Source: Flavobacterium ardleyense
GTDB taxonomy: Bacteria; Bacteroidota; Bacteroidia; Flavobacteriales; Flavobacteriaceae
Direction: 5' to 3'
Length of the DNA: 64,000 bases
Assembly (NCBI RefSeq): GCF_033547075.1
Contig: NZ_CP137891.1
Span: 1,364,001-1,428,000, forward strand
A model generated the notes under the pieces. It saw nothing but the letters and a program-made list of their open reading frames with translations. It was not told the DNA's origin and did not search any database. A program made the translations under genes and the position numbers. Positions 46,189 through 56,242 of this stretch are shown here, piece by piece. Each line of letters starts with the position of its first letter. The first letter of the stretch is position 1.

Positions 46189-47322
46189 ATGAATTTTACA
46201 CAAATGGTGCGTAAGTCATACGTAAATTTTAGAGGTTGGAGCACAGATAAAAAGTATCTTGTTATCGAATCTGATGACTGGGGAAGTATTAGAATGCCAT
46301 CAAAAGAGGTTTACGATATTTTACTAAAAAAGGGAGTTAATGTTGGTAAATCTAATTATACAAAATACGACTGCCTCGAAAGTAATCAAGATCTTGAGAA
46401 TATTTTCGAAACCTTAAGTTCTGTTAAAGATGCAAATGGCAAATCTGCAGTTATAACTGCAAATGCCTTGGTGGCAAATCCTGATTTTGGAAAGATTGCA
46501 AAAGCTGATAAAAAGGATTACTTTTTTGAGAGTTTAGCTGATACTTATTTATCGTATCCAAATCACGATAGAGTTTTGAAAATGTGGAAGGATATAGGTA
46601 TTAAAGAAAATCTACTATATCCTCAGTTTCATGGCAGAGAGCATTTTAATGTAAATAAGTGGATGAGAGCTATTAATGCTGATATTACGCAAGAAAACAT
46701 TGCTTTTGAGAATAGAGTTTTGCTAGGAATTAGTGACAAAAATATTGAGAAAAATATTCGAAATAGATTCCAGTATATGGCAGCATTAGAATATGACACT
46801 GAAGCGGATAAAATTGAAGTAGAACGTATTACTGCAGAAGGACTTGCGATGTTCAAAGATACATTTGGTTTTGCATCAACAAGCTTTGTTGCCACTGCGG
46901 CAGTTAGAGGAGATCATATAGACAAAGTACTGTCCGAGAATGGAGTTAAATTTCATCAAGGTGGGCAGCAACTCGTTCCTCTAGGGAACGGTCAGATTAA
47001 AAAAGTTAATAAATATTGGGGCGATAAAAATAACTACGGTCAAACTTATTGGAGAAGGAATGCTACTTTCGAGCCTTCTCGAAATCAAGATGCTGACAGT
47101 GTCGATAGCTGTCTGGCTGAGATTGAGATTGCTTTTAGATTTGGAAAACCTGCGGTAATAAATACTCACAGAGTTAATTTTGCAGGAGGAATATCAGAAA
47201 AAAATAGAGACTTGACTTTAGTGAAATTGAAAGAGTTGTTGCAACGAGTTATGAAGAAGTGGCCTGAGGTACAATTTATCAACAGTGCCCAATTAGGAGA
47301 GATTTTAGCAAGAGAGAAATAG
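46189..47322 (+). CDS. Polysaccharide deacetylase-like protein, paralog 1
   Basis: The 377-residue protein has a NodB-like start (VIESDDWGSIRMPS, with D29-D30 as metal-binding candidates), YPQFHGREHFNVNKWM, RNATFEP and NTHRVNFAGG. It has no signal peptide, so if it is a deacetylase it acts in the cytoplasm or before export. The next gene is a clear paralog with the same motifs. It may deacetylate a sugar intermediate, or the fold may have been recruited for another reaction. Confidence 0.78.
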   Translation: MNFTQMVRKSYVNFRGWSTDKKYLVIESDDWGSIRMPSKEVYDILLKKGVNVGKSNYTKYDCLESNQDLENIFETLSSVKDANGKSAVITANALVANPDFGKIAKADKKDYFFESLADTYLSYPNHDRVLKMWKDIGIKENLLYPQFHGREHFNVNKWMRAINADITQENIAFENRVLLGISDKNIEKNIRNRFQYMAALEYDTEADKIEVERITAEGLAMFKDTFGFASTSFVATAAVRGDHIDKVLSENGVKFHQGGQQLVPLGNGQIKKVNKYWGDKNNYGQTYWRRNATFEPSRNQDADSVDSCLAEIEIAFRFGKPAVINTHRVNFAGGISEKNRDLTLVKLKELLQRVMKKWPEVQFINSAQLGEILAREK

Positions 47323-47334
47323 GTAGTAAAAATT

Positions 47335-48450
47335 ATGATTGACAACATTAAAAACTTACTGATTAATGTAAGGGGATATAAAACTTCAAAAAAAGTAGTG
47401 GTGATTGAGAGCGACGACTGGGGGTCTGTAAGAATGCCATCGGTTAAATCTTTCCAAAACCTATTAGATGCTGGTGTCCGAGTAGATAAATGTGGCTATA
47501 ATACTTATGACAATCTGGAATCTGCTGAAGATTTGCATGCTTTGTTTGATACATTTAGATCTATAAAAACCTTGCAAGGGAATCATCCTGTTTTGACCGC
47601 AAATACAATTGTAGCTAATCCAGACTACGATCGGATAAAAGAAAATAATTTTAATACTTACGAATTCGAAACTTTCGATAAATCATATTTGCGTTATCAG
47701 GGAAGTACTGCTACTCTTGATATACTAAAGGAAGGAATAAAAGAAAAATTGTACTATCCACAATTGCACGGTAGAGAACATATCTTTATTAGTAATTGGA
47801 TGAATGCATTAAAAGCAAAGGATAAAGAAACAATGATTGCTTTTGAAAATAATGTTTATGGGCTAAGTACGACCATCATAAAAGAGAAAAGAAAAAGTTT
47901 TCTAACGGCATTGGATTTTACGAATGAGGCTGAGATCGTAGGCCATGAACAAGTCTTGACTGACGCGGCGGCTATTTTTAAGCAAACATTCGGCTTTTCT
48001 TCGGATTCTTTCATTGCTCCCAATTATACTTGGCATCCAAAGCACGAACTAATATTTAAAAACGTTGGAATAAAATATCTTCAAGGCGGGCGAGCTCAGA
48101 AATCTCCGCAGGGGGATAACTATGAAACCATTAGGCACTATATGGGAAAACGAAACAGTAATGGTTTGTTTTACTCCATTAGAAACGCCACTTTTGAACC
48201 TGCAACGAAAAAAAATATAGATTGGAAAAAAAATATCCTTCAAGAAGCCAAAGCAGCTTTTATATTAAGAGCACCTTTAATAATATCTACGCATAGAGTT
48301 AATTTTATGGGTGGTTTGGTGGAAAACAATAGAACAGAAAATTTGAAGCTCTTCAAGTCAATTTTACTTGACATTATTAAGCTGTATCCGGATGTCGAAT
48401 TTATAAGTTCAGCTGAATTGGGCAGAAGAATGTCAAAAAATAAATTATAA
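47335..48450 (+). CDS. Polysaccharide deacetylase-like protein, paralog 2
   Basis: The 371-residue protein aligns end to end with the preceding gene: VIESDDWGSVRMPS (D27-D28), LTANTIVANPDY, YPQLHGREHIFISNWM, RNATFEPAT and STHRVNFMGG. The two are probably an old tandem duplication, since intervening sequence is well diverged. Both keep the acidic and His motifs, so neither is an evident pseudoenzyme. It is followed by a CapA-like gene one base later. Confidence 0.78.
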   Translation: MIDNIKNLLINVRGYKTSKKVVVIESDDWGSVRMPSVKSFQNLLDAGVRVDKCGYNTYDNLESAEDLHALFDTFRSIKTLQGNHPVLTANTIVANPDYDRIKENNFNTYEFETFDKSYLRYQGSTATLDILKEGIKEKLYYPQLHGREHIFISNWMNALKAKDKETMIAFENNVYGLSTTIIKEKRKSFLTALDFTNEAEIVGHEQVLTDAAAIFKQTFGFSSDSFIAPNYTWHPKHELIFKNVGIKYLQGGRAQKSPQGDNYETIRHYMGKRNSNGLFYSIRNATFEPATKKNIDWKKNILQEAKAAFILRAPLIISTHRVNFMGGLVENNRTENLKLFKSILLDIIKLYPDVEFISSAELGRRMSKNKL

Positions 48451-48451
48451 T

Positions 48452-49600
48452 ATGGACTTTGATATATTTATAGCAGGAGATTTCTACGTTGGAAATCATG
48501 CAAATGGTAGATTGTTACCACTTGTTGAAGACAATAATCTAGAGACCTTATTTGGAGAATTACTTCCAATACTTAGAAACTCTAAATTATCAATAATTAA
48601 TCTAGAAGCTCCCATTACAGATGGAAATTCTCCAGAAATTAAAACTGGTCCGACTTTAAAAATGCCGACAAAAATTGCGGACGTTTTAAATGGTGCTGGT
48701 GTTGATTTGGTTTGTCTAGCAAATAATCATATTCTTGATCACGGTTCTAAAGGTTTAGAAAACACACTTCGAATATTAGACGAACACAATATTTCTCACG
48801 TTGGTGCTGGTACGACTGATATTCAAAAAAGCGGTTATTTTATTAAAACCGTAGGCGAAAAAAAGATTGGGATCATTAATATTTGTGAAAACGAGTGGAT
48901 ATCAGATAAAAATGGCATCGTTGGAGCGAATGGTCTTAACGAAATTGATGCATTTTATCAAATAAATTCTTTAAAGACATTGGTAGATTTTACCATTGTA
49001 ATATTCCACGGAGGTAATGAATATTACTCGTTGCCAAGTCCTAGAATACAAAAAATAATGCAGTACTTTGTAGATCTAGGTGCAGACGCAGTTATAGGAC
49101 ATCATACTCACACTTATAGTGGATATGAAATTTACAATGAAAAACCGATATATTATAGCATTGGAAATTTTATTTTTGACAGTCAAAAAAAGTCAAAAGG
49201 TACCTATTGGAATATAGGTATTGGTTTAGGAATTACTATTAAAGATAATAAATTAGTATTTGAAATGGTTCCTTTTAAACAACATGCTGAAGCATTAGGA
49301 GTAACTATTTTGAAAAATGAAGAATTAAACGCCTTTAATAATAATTTTGCGGAGTTAAATTTAATTATCAGTGATAGCGAGAAATTGAAACTTTCTTACG
49401 AAAAATTTGCTAAACAATTAACGGTGCAATTTCAAGCTTTTATAAATCCTTATGAGGGTAAATTTAGTTCATTATTTAAAAAAGGACTTTTGCCTGACCT
49501 ATTCACAAAAAACAAATCGAAACTGTTATTAAATTTAGTAAGATGTGAGTCACATAGGGATGTTCTTGAAATAATATTAAACAATAAAATAAAAAAATAA
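48452..49600 (+). CDS. CapA-like metallophosphatase-fold protein
   Basis: The 382-residue protein belongs to the CapA/poly-gamma-glutamate-synthesis family with a calcineurin-like phosphoesterase fold: FIAGDFYVGNHANGRLLP, NLEAPITDG, DLVCLANNHILDHG, and IGHHTHTYSGYEIYNEKPIYYSIGNFIFDS. CapA proteins assist synthesis or export of poly-gamma-glutamate and some occur in polysaccharide loci with unclear roles. No signal peptide is visible. It sits between the deacetylase-like pair and the ATP-grasp gene. Confidence 0.82.
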   Translation: MDFDIFIAGDFYVGNHANGRLLPLVEDNNLETLFGELLPILRNSKLSIINLEAPITDGNSPEIKTGPTLKMPTKIADVLNGAGVDLVCLANNHILDHGSKGLENTLRILDEHNISHVGAGTTDIQKSGYFIKTVGEKKIGIINICENEWISDKNGIVGANGLNEIDAFYQINSLKTLVDFTIVIFHGGNEYYSLPSPRIQKIMQYFVDLGADAVIGHHTHTYSGYEIYNEKPIYYSIGNFIFDSQKKSKGTYWNIGIGLGITIKDNKLVFEMVPFKQHAEALGVTILKNEELNAFNNNFAELNLIISDSEKLKLSYEKFAKQLTVQFQAFINPYEGKFSSLFKKGLLPDLFTKNKSKLLLNLVRCESHRDVLEIILNNKIKK

Positions 49601-49608
49601 AGGTTCAT

Positions 49609-50640
49609 ATGCGTATAGCTATACATAATAACGTAGGTTCATTTGCATCAAAATGGATAGAGTATTGTGAAGAAAACAATATTGATTATGGAATTGTAGA
49701 TTGTTATGATACTGACATTATGGAGACTATGAAAGGTTTTGATATTTTGTTATGGCATCATCAGCAGTCAAATCCTATCGACTATTTTCTCGCAAAGAAT
49801 TTAATAGAAGCTTTAGAGTTTTCCGGCAAAGTCGTTTTTCCTGATCATAATACTGGATGGCATTTTGACGATAAGGTGGCGCAAAAATATTTATTTGAAG
49901 GCTTAGATATTCCTACTCCAAAGAATTATGTATTTTATGATATGAAATCCCTTAAAAAATTCTCCAAAGAAACATCTTACCCAATAGTTTGGAAGTTGAA
50001 AGGTGGATCCGGAAGCAGAAACGTTAAGTTGCTCAGATCTGCCGGAGAACTGATCACTCTTGGAAAAAAAATGTATGGTAAGGGAATCAGAGAATATGAT
50101 GCTTGGGATGGTGTAAAGGAATCTATTCGAAGATTTAAGATGGGTAAGAAGACCTTCAAAGACGTATTAAAAGCTTTTGCTCATATTGTTTACCCGGTTC
50201 GGTACGAGCGTATGAGTGGTAGAGCTTATGGATATATGTATCTTCAAGAATTTATACCTCTAAATGACTCTGATTATCGAGTAATAGTTATAAAAGACAA
50301 AGCCTTTGCCATTAAAAGATACACTCGCCCAAATGATTTTAGAGCTAGTGGTAGTGGTTATATAGAGTACAATAAGGAAGTATTCAAGGACAGTCTAATA
50401 CAGACAGCTTTTGATATTGCCGACAAAGTAAAAATGCAATGTGTTGCTTTCGATTTTGTTTACCGAGATGAGGAAGCACTGCTTGTTGAAATGAGTTATG
50501 GTTACCGAAAAGAAGGGTATTACGATTGTGAAGGATATTGGGACAAAAATCTGACTTGGCACGCAGGAAAGTTTAACCCGTATGGATGGATTATAGAAGA
50601 TTCTAAAAATGATTTTTTGAATAAAAGCAAGAAGATTTGA
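49609..50640 (+). CDS. ATP-grasp (RimK-like) ligase
   Basis: The 343-residue protein has an ATP-grasp pattern: DKVAQKYLFEGLDIPTPKNYVF, PIVWKLKGGSGSRNVKLL as the flexible ATP loop, YLQEFIPLNDSDYRVIVI, and metal-binding residues in CVAFDFVYRDEEALLVEMSYGY. Such enzymes join a carboxylate to an amine or thiol via an acyl-phosphate. In this setting it could attach an amino acid to a sugar or a uronic acid. It is adjacent to a CapA-like gene; the following glycosyltransferase overlaps its stop codon. Confidence 0.78.
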   Translation: MRIAIHNNVGSFASKWIEYCEENNIDYGIVDCYDTDIMETMKGFDILLWHHQQSNPIDYFLAKNLIEALEFSGKVVFPDHNTGWHFDDKVAQKYLFEGLDIPTPKNYVFYDMKSLKKFSKETSYPIVWKLKGGSGSRNVKLLRSAGELITLGKKMYGKGIREYDAWDGVKESIRRFKMGKKTFKDVLKAFAHIVYPVRYERMSGRAYGYMYLQEFIPLNDSDYRVIVIKDKAFAIKRYTRPNDFRASGSGYIEYNKEVFKDSLIQTAFDIADKVKMQCVAFDFVYRDEEALLVEMSYGYRKEGYYDCEGYWDKNLTWHAGKFNPYGWIIEDSKNDFLNKSKKI

Positions 50641-51698
50641 AAGAGATAATTTTAGTTTCACCAAAACTGGGAATTGGAGGAATACAGCGAGCACTTACCA
50701 ATATTGCTAATTGGTTTGTTGAAAATGACTATAAAGTCACCTTTATTTCTTGCAAGAAAGAAGAGGTTTTTTATAATCTAGACCCAAGAGTTCAGCTAAT
50801 TGTTCCACATAAAAATCATCCGGGCAAGGGGCTTTCTATTGTTTCCCATTATTTATTTGTAATAAATTTTTTAAGAAAAGAGTTTAAAATAAGCAGTTCT
50901 AAAAATATCATTTCGTTTGGTGATGCTTTTAATCCTTTAGTGCTTATTGCAGGACTTGGACTAAATAAAAGGATACATATTTCTGATAGAACAAGCCCTG
51001 ATTACAATTTTAAAAGTTACATTAAAATCTTAAAGAAATCGACCTACCCACTTTCTACTACTTTTATTGCACAAACGCTCAGAGCAGCAGATTGGAATAA
51101 AAAGAAGTTTGGCAGTAAATTAAATATAAAGATAATTCCAAATCCTGCTAGAAAAGTACCAGTACAGGAAGTGCCAAAAAAAGATATTATTTTGTACGTG
51201 GGAAGATTTGCCTGGGAAAAGGCTCCAGATAAATTAATTAAATCCTTCGCGAAAATTACTGATAAAAAAGGATTCAAGCTCAGAATGTGTGGCGAAGGAC
51301 CTATGTTATCTCAAATGCAACAATTGGCGAAAGACCTTAACGTTGAGGACGAAGTTGAATTTATGGGGAGAGTTAACAATGTCGATTTTCAGCTTTCTGA
51401 AGCATCTATCTTTGTTTTGCCTTCTGTCTTGGAAGGTTTTCCCAATGCATTATGTGAGGCAATGTCTGCAGGATTGCCGTCTATCTGTTTTAGCTCAATT
51501 CCATTTGAAGATTTAGGAATCGCAGGCGAAGATTTTTTGGTAGCTGAAGAACAGACGGATAATGACCTGACCGCAAACCTGACTATGCTAATAGATTCAA
51601 AACAATTAAGACAAAAAATAGGTCGCTCAGCAATGAATATAAATGAAAGATTGGATAATAATACTATTTGTAAAAAAATTCAAAATTTACTAGCATAA
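50637..51698 (+). CDS. Family 4 glycosyltransferase
   Basis: The 353-residue GT-B enzyme has LVSPKLGIGGIQRALTNIANWF and ILYVGRFAWEKAPDKLIKSFA, and the donor-site motif SEASIFVLPSVLEGFPNALCEAMSAGLPSI (the EX7E region). It starts with TTG overlapping the ATP-grasp stop. It resembles retaining GT4 enzymes such as those adding GalNAc or GlcNAc in O-unit assembly. Confidence 0.9.
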   Translation: MKEIILVSPKLGIGGIQRALTNIANWFVENDYKVTFISCKKEEVFYNLDPRVQLIVPHKNHPGKGLSIVSHYLFVINFLRKEFKISSSKNIISFGDAFNPLVLIAGLGLNKRIHISDRTSPDYNFKSYIKILKKSTYPLSTTFIAQTLRAADWNKKKFGSKLNIKIIPNPARKVPVQEVPKKDIILYVGRFAWEKAPDKLIKSFAKITDKKGFKLRMCGEGPMLSQMQQLAKDLNVEDEVEFMGRVNNVDFQLSEASIFVLPSVLEGFPNALCEAMSAGLPSICFSSIPFEDLGIAGEDFLVAEEQTDNDLTANLTMLIDSKQLRQKIGRSAMNINERLDNNTICKKIQNLLA

Positions 51699-51701
51699 AC
51701 T

Positions 51702-52634
51702 ATGAATATTCTTTTAAGTTTCTACTATTTCCTGCCTAAATTTGAAAACAAATCTTTTCTCTATAAGATCTTTATTAGATTGTTAGCTAGAGGTATAAAA
51801 TTCAGTCTCGATTTATACTATCCTATATTCTTGAGTAAAACTAGCACAAAACCAAGGTTAGAAAAGAATTTTTCAAATACAGAAGATGAAATATTTATTG
51901 CAAGTATGACCAGTTTTCCGGCTAGGATTGAATATACTTACATCAGTCTTGAGTGTTTGTTTCGTCAAAGCATTAAACCAGATAGAATAATTTTATGGTT
52001 GGCAGAAGCGCAATTTCCGAACAATTTTAGTGATTTGCCTCAAAACATCCTAGATCTTCAAACACGCGGTTTAGAAATAAAATTTTGCGAAGATATTAGA
52101 TCTCATAAAAAGTATTATTATAGTATGCTTGAAAATGAGAAAAGTAAGGTGATTATGTTTGATGATGATCTTTATTACCATGAAGATATTGTTAAACATT
52201 TGATAGCGACTTACAGAAAAAATCCTCAATATATTATTGCGTCTAGAGTTCATAAGATGGGATTTAAAGAAGGGGCATTACAACCTTACCGCAGCTGGCA
52301 GCATAACTTTCAAGCAACGGAGCCATCGCTTTATTTACATCACACTAGTGGCAACGGTACCCTGATACCAGCAAAAAAAATGTTTGATGAAATCTTATTC
52401 GACAAAAAATTAATGATGGAGCTTTCTCCCAATTCCGATGATGTTTGGTGGAAAATTAATCTCATAAGAATGGGAATAAAGGTGTTTGTTTTTAGTAAAT
52501 ATAATAGAGATCCAATTACTGTAAAATCGACACACAATTCATCTTTAGTAAGTTCGAACACTTTTAAAGGAGCAAAGGATTTGCAGATTTATAATTGCTT
52601 AAATTATTTTGGGATTAGTTTTAATGCCGAGTAG
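51702..52634 (+). CDS. Glycosyltransferase (GT-A type)
   Basis: The 310-residue protein has IASMTSFPARIEYTYISLECLFRQSIKPDRIILWL and an acidic MFDDDLYYHEDIVKHL motif typical of a metal-dependent GT-A glycosyltransferase; HHTSGNGTLIPAKKMF is another conserved stretch. The family resembles polysaccharide-locus proteins often labelled only as glycosyltransferase. It follows the GT4 gene by three bases. The donor is unknown. Confidence 0.75.
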   Translation: MNILLSFYYFLPKFENKSFLYKIFIRLLARGIKFSLDLYYPIFLSKTSTKPRLEKNFSNTEDEIFIASMTSFPARIEYTYISLECLFRQSIKPDRIILWLAEAQFPNNFSDLPQNILDLQTRGLEIKFCEDIRSHKKYYYSMLENEKSKVIMFDDDLYYHEDIVKHLIATYRKNPQYIIASRVHKMGFKEGALQPYRSWQHNFQATEPSLYLHHTSGNGTLIPAKKMFDEILFDKKLMMELSPNSDDVWWKINLIRMGIKVFVFSKYNRDPITVKSTHNSSLVSSNTFKGAKDLQIYNCLNYFGISFNAE

Positions 52635-52646
52635 AAAACGAAAAAA

Positions 52647-53780
52647 ATGAAGAAATTAATTGTAGGGATTACGATACCGGGGAGTGTAGGCCTGCTTGAA
52701 GGTCAATTATCTTACTTTAAAGAAAAGGGTTTCGATACTTATTTAATGGCGCCCAAAGATGAAAAATCGTTAGCTTATTGTGCGAGAGAGAATTGCAAAT
52801 TGTTGGAAATTACTATAGCAAGAGAAATTTCATTATTGTCCGATTTAAAAACAGTATTTCAGATTATAAAAATTTTAAAGGCTGTAAAACCAGATATAGT
52901 AAATTTTGGAACACCAAAAATTAGCTTGCTGGGTTTATTAGCGGCCAAATACTGTGGGATTAAGCATAGGATTTTTACCTGTAGAGGTTTTCGATTTGAA
53001 CATGAACAAGGATTTTTGCAAGCACTTCTAAAACGGATGGATGCAATAACTTCTTATTGTGCCGATACGATAATTTGCATTAGTCCATCTGTGAAAGAAT
53101 TAGGTATAAGAGAAAATATCTTTGATGAGAAGAAATGCGTAATTATTAATAAAGGAAGTAGTAATGGATTAGATCTAACAAAATTTAATCCAACATTAGT
53201 GTCTCAAGATGCAAAGACACAGCTAAGGAAGCAGTTAAATATTTCTGAAAGTAATTTCGTTTATGGTTTTTTAGGAAGAATCATAGATAGGAAAGGTATA
53301 AATGAGCTTTATAAAGCTTTTTGTGAATTATACAATAGTGATAACAACAAGAGATTGTTAATAGTTGGTCCTTTTGATCAGGGGCAGATAAAAGATAAAG
53401 ACTTGTTTGAAAAATTGTCAAATCATGCGGGTATTGTGATGCCCGGTAGAACAGATGAGGTTGCATTATTTCTATCATTAATGGATGTTTTTGTTCTGCC
53501 AGCGTGGTGGGAAGGATTTGGTAATGTTTTAGTGCAAGCGGCTGCTATGGGTCTTCCTGTAATTAGTACCTTTGGCACTGGAACTAGAGACGCAGTTTCG
53601 GATGGTTATAATGGAATTTTGGTTTCTGTAAAAAATGTTCCTGAATTAATTACTGCTATGGACGAATTGTATAGCAACGAGACAAAAAGGAATACGTTAG
53701 GTTCAAATGGAGTTTTATGGTCTAAAAATTTTAAAAATGAAATTATCTGGAATGGGATGTTAGACATATATAATAAATAA
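52647..53780 (+). CDS. Family 4 glycosyltransferase
   Basis: The 377-residue GT-B protein has the group pattern NFGTPKISLLGLLAAKYCGIKHRIFTCRGFRFE, FLGRIIDRKGINELYKAF, and VFVLPAWWEGFGNVLVQAAAMGLPVISTFGTGTRDAV (EX7E). This subtype usually sits just before the initiating sugar transferase in Bacteroidota loci, as it does here, and often adds the second sugar. Its stop shares one base with the next start. Confidence 0.9.
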   Translation: MKKLIVGITIPGSVGLLEGQLSYFKEKGFDTYLMAPKDEKSLAYCARENCKLLEITIAREISLLSDLKTVFQIIKILKAVKPDIVNFGTPKISLLGLLAAKYCGIKHRIFTCRGFRFEHEQGFLQALLKRMDAITSYCADTIICISPSVKELGIRENIFDEKKCVIINKGSSNGLDLTKFNPTLVSQDAKTQLRKQLNISESNFVYGFLGRIIDRKGINELYKAFCELYNSDNNKRLLIVGPFDQGQIKDKDLFEKLSNHAGIVMPGRTDEVALFLSLMDVFVLPAWWEGFGNVLVQAAAMGLPVISTFGTGTRDAVSDGYNGILVSVKNVPELITAMDELYSNETKRNTLGSNGVLWSKNFKNEIIWNGMLDIYNK

Positions 53781-54391
53781 TGATTTATAGAAATTATATC
53801 AAAAGACTGTTGGATTTTACAATTTCACTTTCTGCACTGGTGCTTCTTCTGCCTGTTTTCATAGTTCTAATAATAGTACTTTATTATTCAAATGAAAAAG
53901 CGGGAATATTTTTTCAGCAACCTAGGCCAGGTAAAAATGGCAAAGTTTTTAAGGTGTTGAAATTTAAAACGATGAATGACAGGAAAGATGCTACTGGACA
54001 ATTGCTTCCTTCATTTGAGCGAATTACAAAGTTTGGACGTATCATGAGGAATTCTTCTTTAGATGAAATCCCTCAATTAATAAACGTTTTGAAAGGAGAT
54101 ATGTCGCTGATTGGACCTAGGCCACTTTTGGTACACTATCTTCCTCTCTATAATGAAGCGCAGTTAAGAAGACATAATATGCGCCCAGGAATAACTGGTT
54201 GGGCACAAGTAAACGGTAGGAATGCTATCTCTTGGACTAAAAAATTCGAGCTTGATGTTTGGTACGTTGACAATGCTAGCTTTATTTTAGATCTAAAAAT
54301 TTTGTACATGACTTTCCAAAAAGTAGTTCGAGGTGCAGATATTAATGCTAGTAGTGATGCTACAATGCCATCTTTTGACGGCACAAATTAA
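53780..54391 (+). CDS. Initiating phosphoglycosyl transferase (PglC-like)
   Basis: The 203-residue monotopic enzyme has one N-terminal hydrophobic segment (LDFTISLSALVLLLPVFIVLIIVLYY). The bacterial sugar transferase motifs follow: FFQQPRPGKNGKVFKVLKFKTM, SLDEIPQLINVLKGDMSLIGPRPLL, RPGITGWAQVNGRNAISW. It puts the first sugar phosphate on undecaprenyl phosphate. A second member of the same short family is encoded at 63156, so there may be two initiation steps or two glycans. Confidence 0.92.
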   Translation: MIYRNYIKRLLDFTISLSALVLLLPVFIVLIIVLYYSNEKAGIFFQQPRPGKNGKVFKVLKFKTMNDRKDATGQLLPSFERITKFGRIMRNSSLDEIPQLINVLKGDMSLIGPRPLLVHYLPLYNEAQLRRHNMRPGITGWAQVNGRNAISWTKKFELDVWYVDNASFILDLKILYMTFQKVVRGADINASSDATMPSFDGTN

Positions 54392-54481
54392 AAGTGCAAA
54401 TCAACAAATTTTAATCACTTAAAATTAGATTGTAATATCTAATTGTGTTTTTAACTTATAAATGCGATCAACAGTATAAAT

Positions 54482-55369
54482 ATGAATATACAAGATGAAC
54501 TCAAAGAAAGTTCTAAATTTGAAAAAATTATAGTGATTGGAGTAGGCACTGTTGCTACAAATTGTGCCAAATTACTTAAAGAGAAGAATCTTGATCTTCT
54601 ATTCATAGAAAGTAGAAATGACAATTCAGCCTTCGCTAAAAATTTTTGTGAAAAGAATAATATAGAATATGTACAATTGGATAAAGAAGCTCTGACCAAC
54701 TTCTTTCTTAATTTAGATCAAAATACATTAATAATTTCTGTGTCAAACAGGTATCTGTTTCCAGCCAGCATTTTAAGCAAATCTAATATTAAAGTAATCA
54801 ACTACCACGGTGCATTGCTACCCAAGTATCCAGGTAGAAATGCAGAAGCATGGGCTATTTATAGTAACGATACTACAGCAGGTATTACTTGGCATTATGT
54901 CGTTGAGGTGGTGGATGCAGGCGCGATTATTACACAAAAAGCTATCGCTATTACTACTAAAACAACTTCCTTTTCTTTACTAAGAATTTTTAGCAAAATT
55001 GCGTTTGAAGCTTTTTCTGAAATTATTGACAATGTTTTATTGGATGAAGTAACTGCTATACAGCAACATAATACCGAACGACAGTCTATCAATTATTCTT
55101 GGCAGAAGCCGAACAATGGCCAATTAGATTTAGGTTGGAATAGTGAACAATTAAGTGCTTTTCTTCGTGCTATGGATTATGGTCCGTTAGAAGTATTAGG
55201 GCTTCCCTTTGTCCTCTATCAAAACGTTAAGTACGAATTTTCAAATTATAAGATAGCTGAGGAGTGCAGTAGTAGCAATGACACAAATGTTAAATTAGAG
55301 AATAATGAGCTAGTCGTAATAGTAAATGGATTCAAAATTACTTTAAGTAATTTGAAAGTAATAGAATAG
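54482..55369 (+). CDS. Formyltransferase-fold protein
   Basis: The 295-residue protein has the formyltransferase core with the Asn-His-Asp triad in INYHGALLPKYPGRN and VVDAGAII. A C-terminal domain (YSWQKPNNGQLDLGWNSEQLSAFLRAMDYGP) resembles the OB-like Fmt C-domain. In sugar loci such enzymes formylate an amino sugar using 10-formyl-THF. The N-terminal part is a non-standard Rossmann-like region (KIIVIGVGTVATNCAKLLKEKN). It opens the carrier-protein acylation module. Confidence 0.82.
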   Translation: MNIQDELKESSKFEKIIVIGVGTVATNCAKLLKEKNLDLLFIESRNDNSAFAKNFCEKNNIEYVQLDKEALTNFFLNLDQNTLIISVSNRYLFPASILSKSNIKVINYHGALLPKYPGRNAEAWAIYSNDTTAGITWHYVVEVVDAGAIITQKAIAITTKTTSFSLLRIFSKIAFEAFSEIIDNVLLDEVTAIQQHNTERQSINYSWQKPNNGQLDLGWNSEQLSAFLRAMDYGPLEVLGLPFVLYQNVKYEFSNYKIAEECSSSNDTNVKLENNELVVIVNGFKITLSNLKVIE

Positions 55370-55607
55370 AATACTGGAATAGCTTTATTTTTATAAAAAA
55401 TAAAGTCCACTATTTTAGTTAAGTTATACTATTAGAGGAAACTTATCGTAGTGTAAAGTTTAGCTTAAGTAAATAATATAAGTTTTATTTTAGATGCTAA
55501 AGTTTTACCTTTGACAAACTAAAAAAGAATCAAATCTCTCTTATTCGACTATAGTTTATGACGTCGTATTTCGTTATTTGAGGTGTGAATTAAAAAAATA
55601 TATAGAC

Positions 55608-56240
55608 GTGAAAGATCTCATTATAGTAGGAGCAAGTGGTTTTGGAAGAGAAGTGCTGCAATGGATCAAAGACAGCAATAAGTCAAATAAATCTTGGGAT
55701 ATTAAAGGTTTTATCGATGACAACCTTTCTGCTTTGGAAGGCTATGACTGCGACTATAAAGTAATTGATAGTATAAAAAACTATTCTCCGCGAGAAAATG
55801 ATTATTTTGCAATAGCAATTGCATTACCTAAAGTTAAAAAAATAGTTGTTGAAATTTTACAAACGAAAGGTGCAAAATTTGCAACTATTATCCACCCAAC
55901 TGCAATTGTTGGAGAATTCTGCGAGCTTGGCGAAGGCATTGTTATGACTCCAAATGCAAAAATTTCTCCTAATGTAAAAATTGGAAATTTTGCTACAATT
56001 TTAGGGTCAAGTTTTGGACACGATGCTGTTGTTGGTGACTTTTGCACTATTACTGGCAACTGTTCAATCAACGGCTACGTTAGTCTAGGCGAAGGATCTT
56101 TTATTGGAAGTAATTCATGTATTGCGCCAGGAAAGAAAGTAGGTGCTTGGTCGCTGGTGGCAATGGGGTCGATGGTAATAATGAATGTGAAGGCAGGTAC
56201 GAAAGTAATGGGTAATCCAGCAAGAAAAATTAATATATAG
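55608..56240 (+). CDS. NeuD-like sugar O/N-acyltransferase
   Basis: The protein has an N-terminal nucleotide-sugar-binding part (DLIIVGASGFGREVLQWIKDS) and a C-terminal left-handed beta-helix (GEFCELGEGIVMTPNAKISPNVKIGNFATI), like NeuD/PglD acyltransferases. The frame is open to TTG 55578, but the GTG at 55608 gives the conserved N-terminus and 210 residues. It could transfer acetyl or the special acyl group made by the neighbouring genes to an amino sugar. It is three bases from the KAS III gene. Confidence 0.78.
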   Translation: MKDLIIVGASGFGREVLQWIKDSNKSNKSWDIKGFIDDNLSALEGYDCDYKVIDSIKNYSPRENDYFAIAIALPKVKKIVVEILQTKGAKFATIIHPTAIVGEFCELGEGIVMTPNAKISPNVKIGNFATILGSSFGHDAVVGDFCTITGNCSINGYVSLGEGSFIGSNSCIAPGKKVGAWSLVAMGSMVIMNVKAGTKVMGNPARKINI

Positions 56241-56242
56241 TT

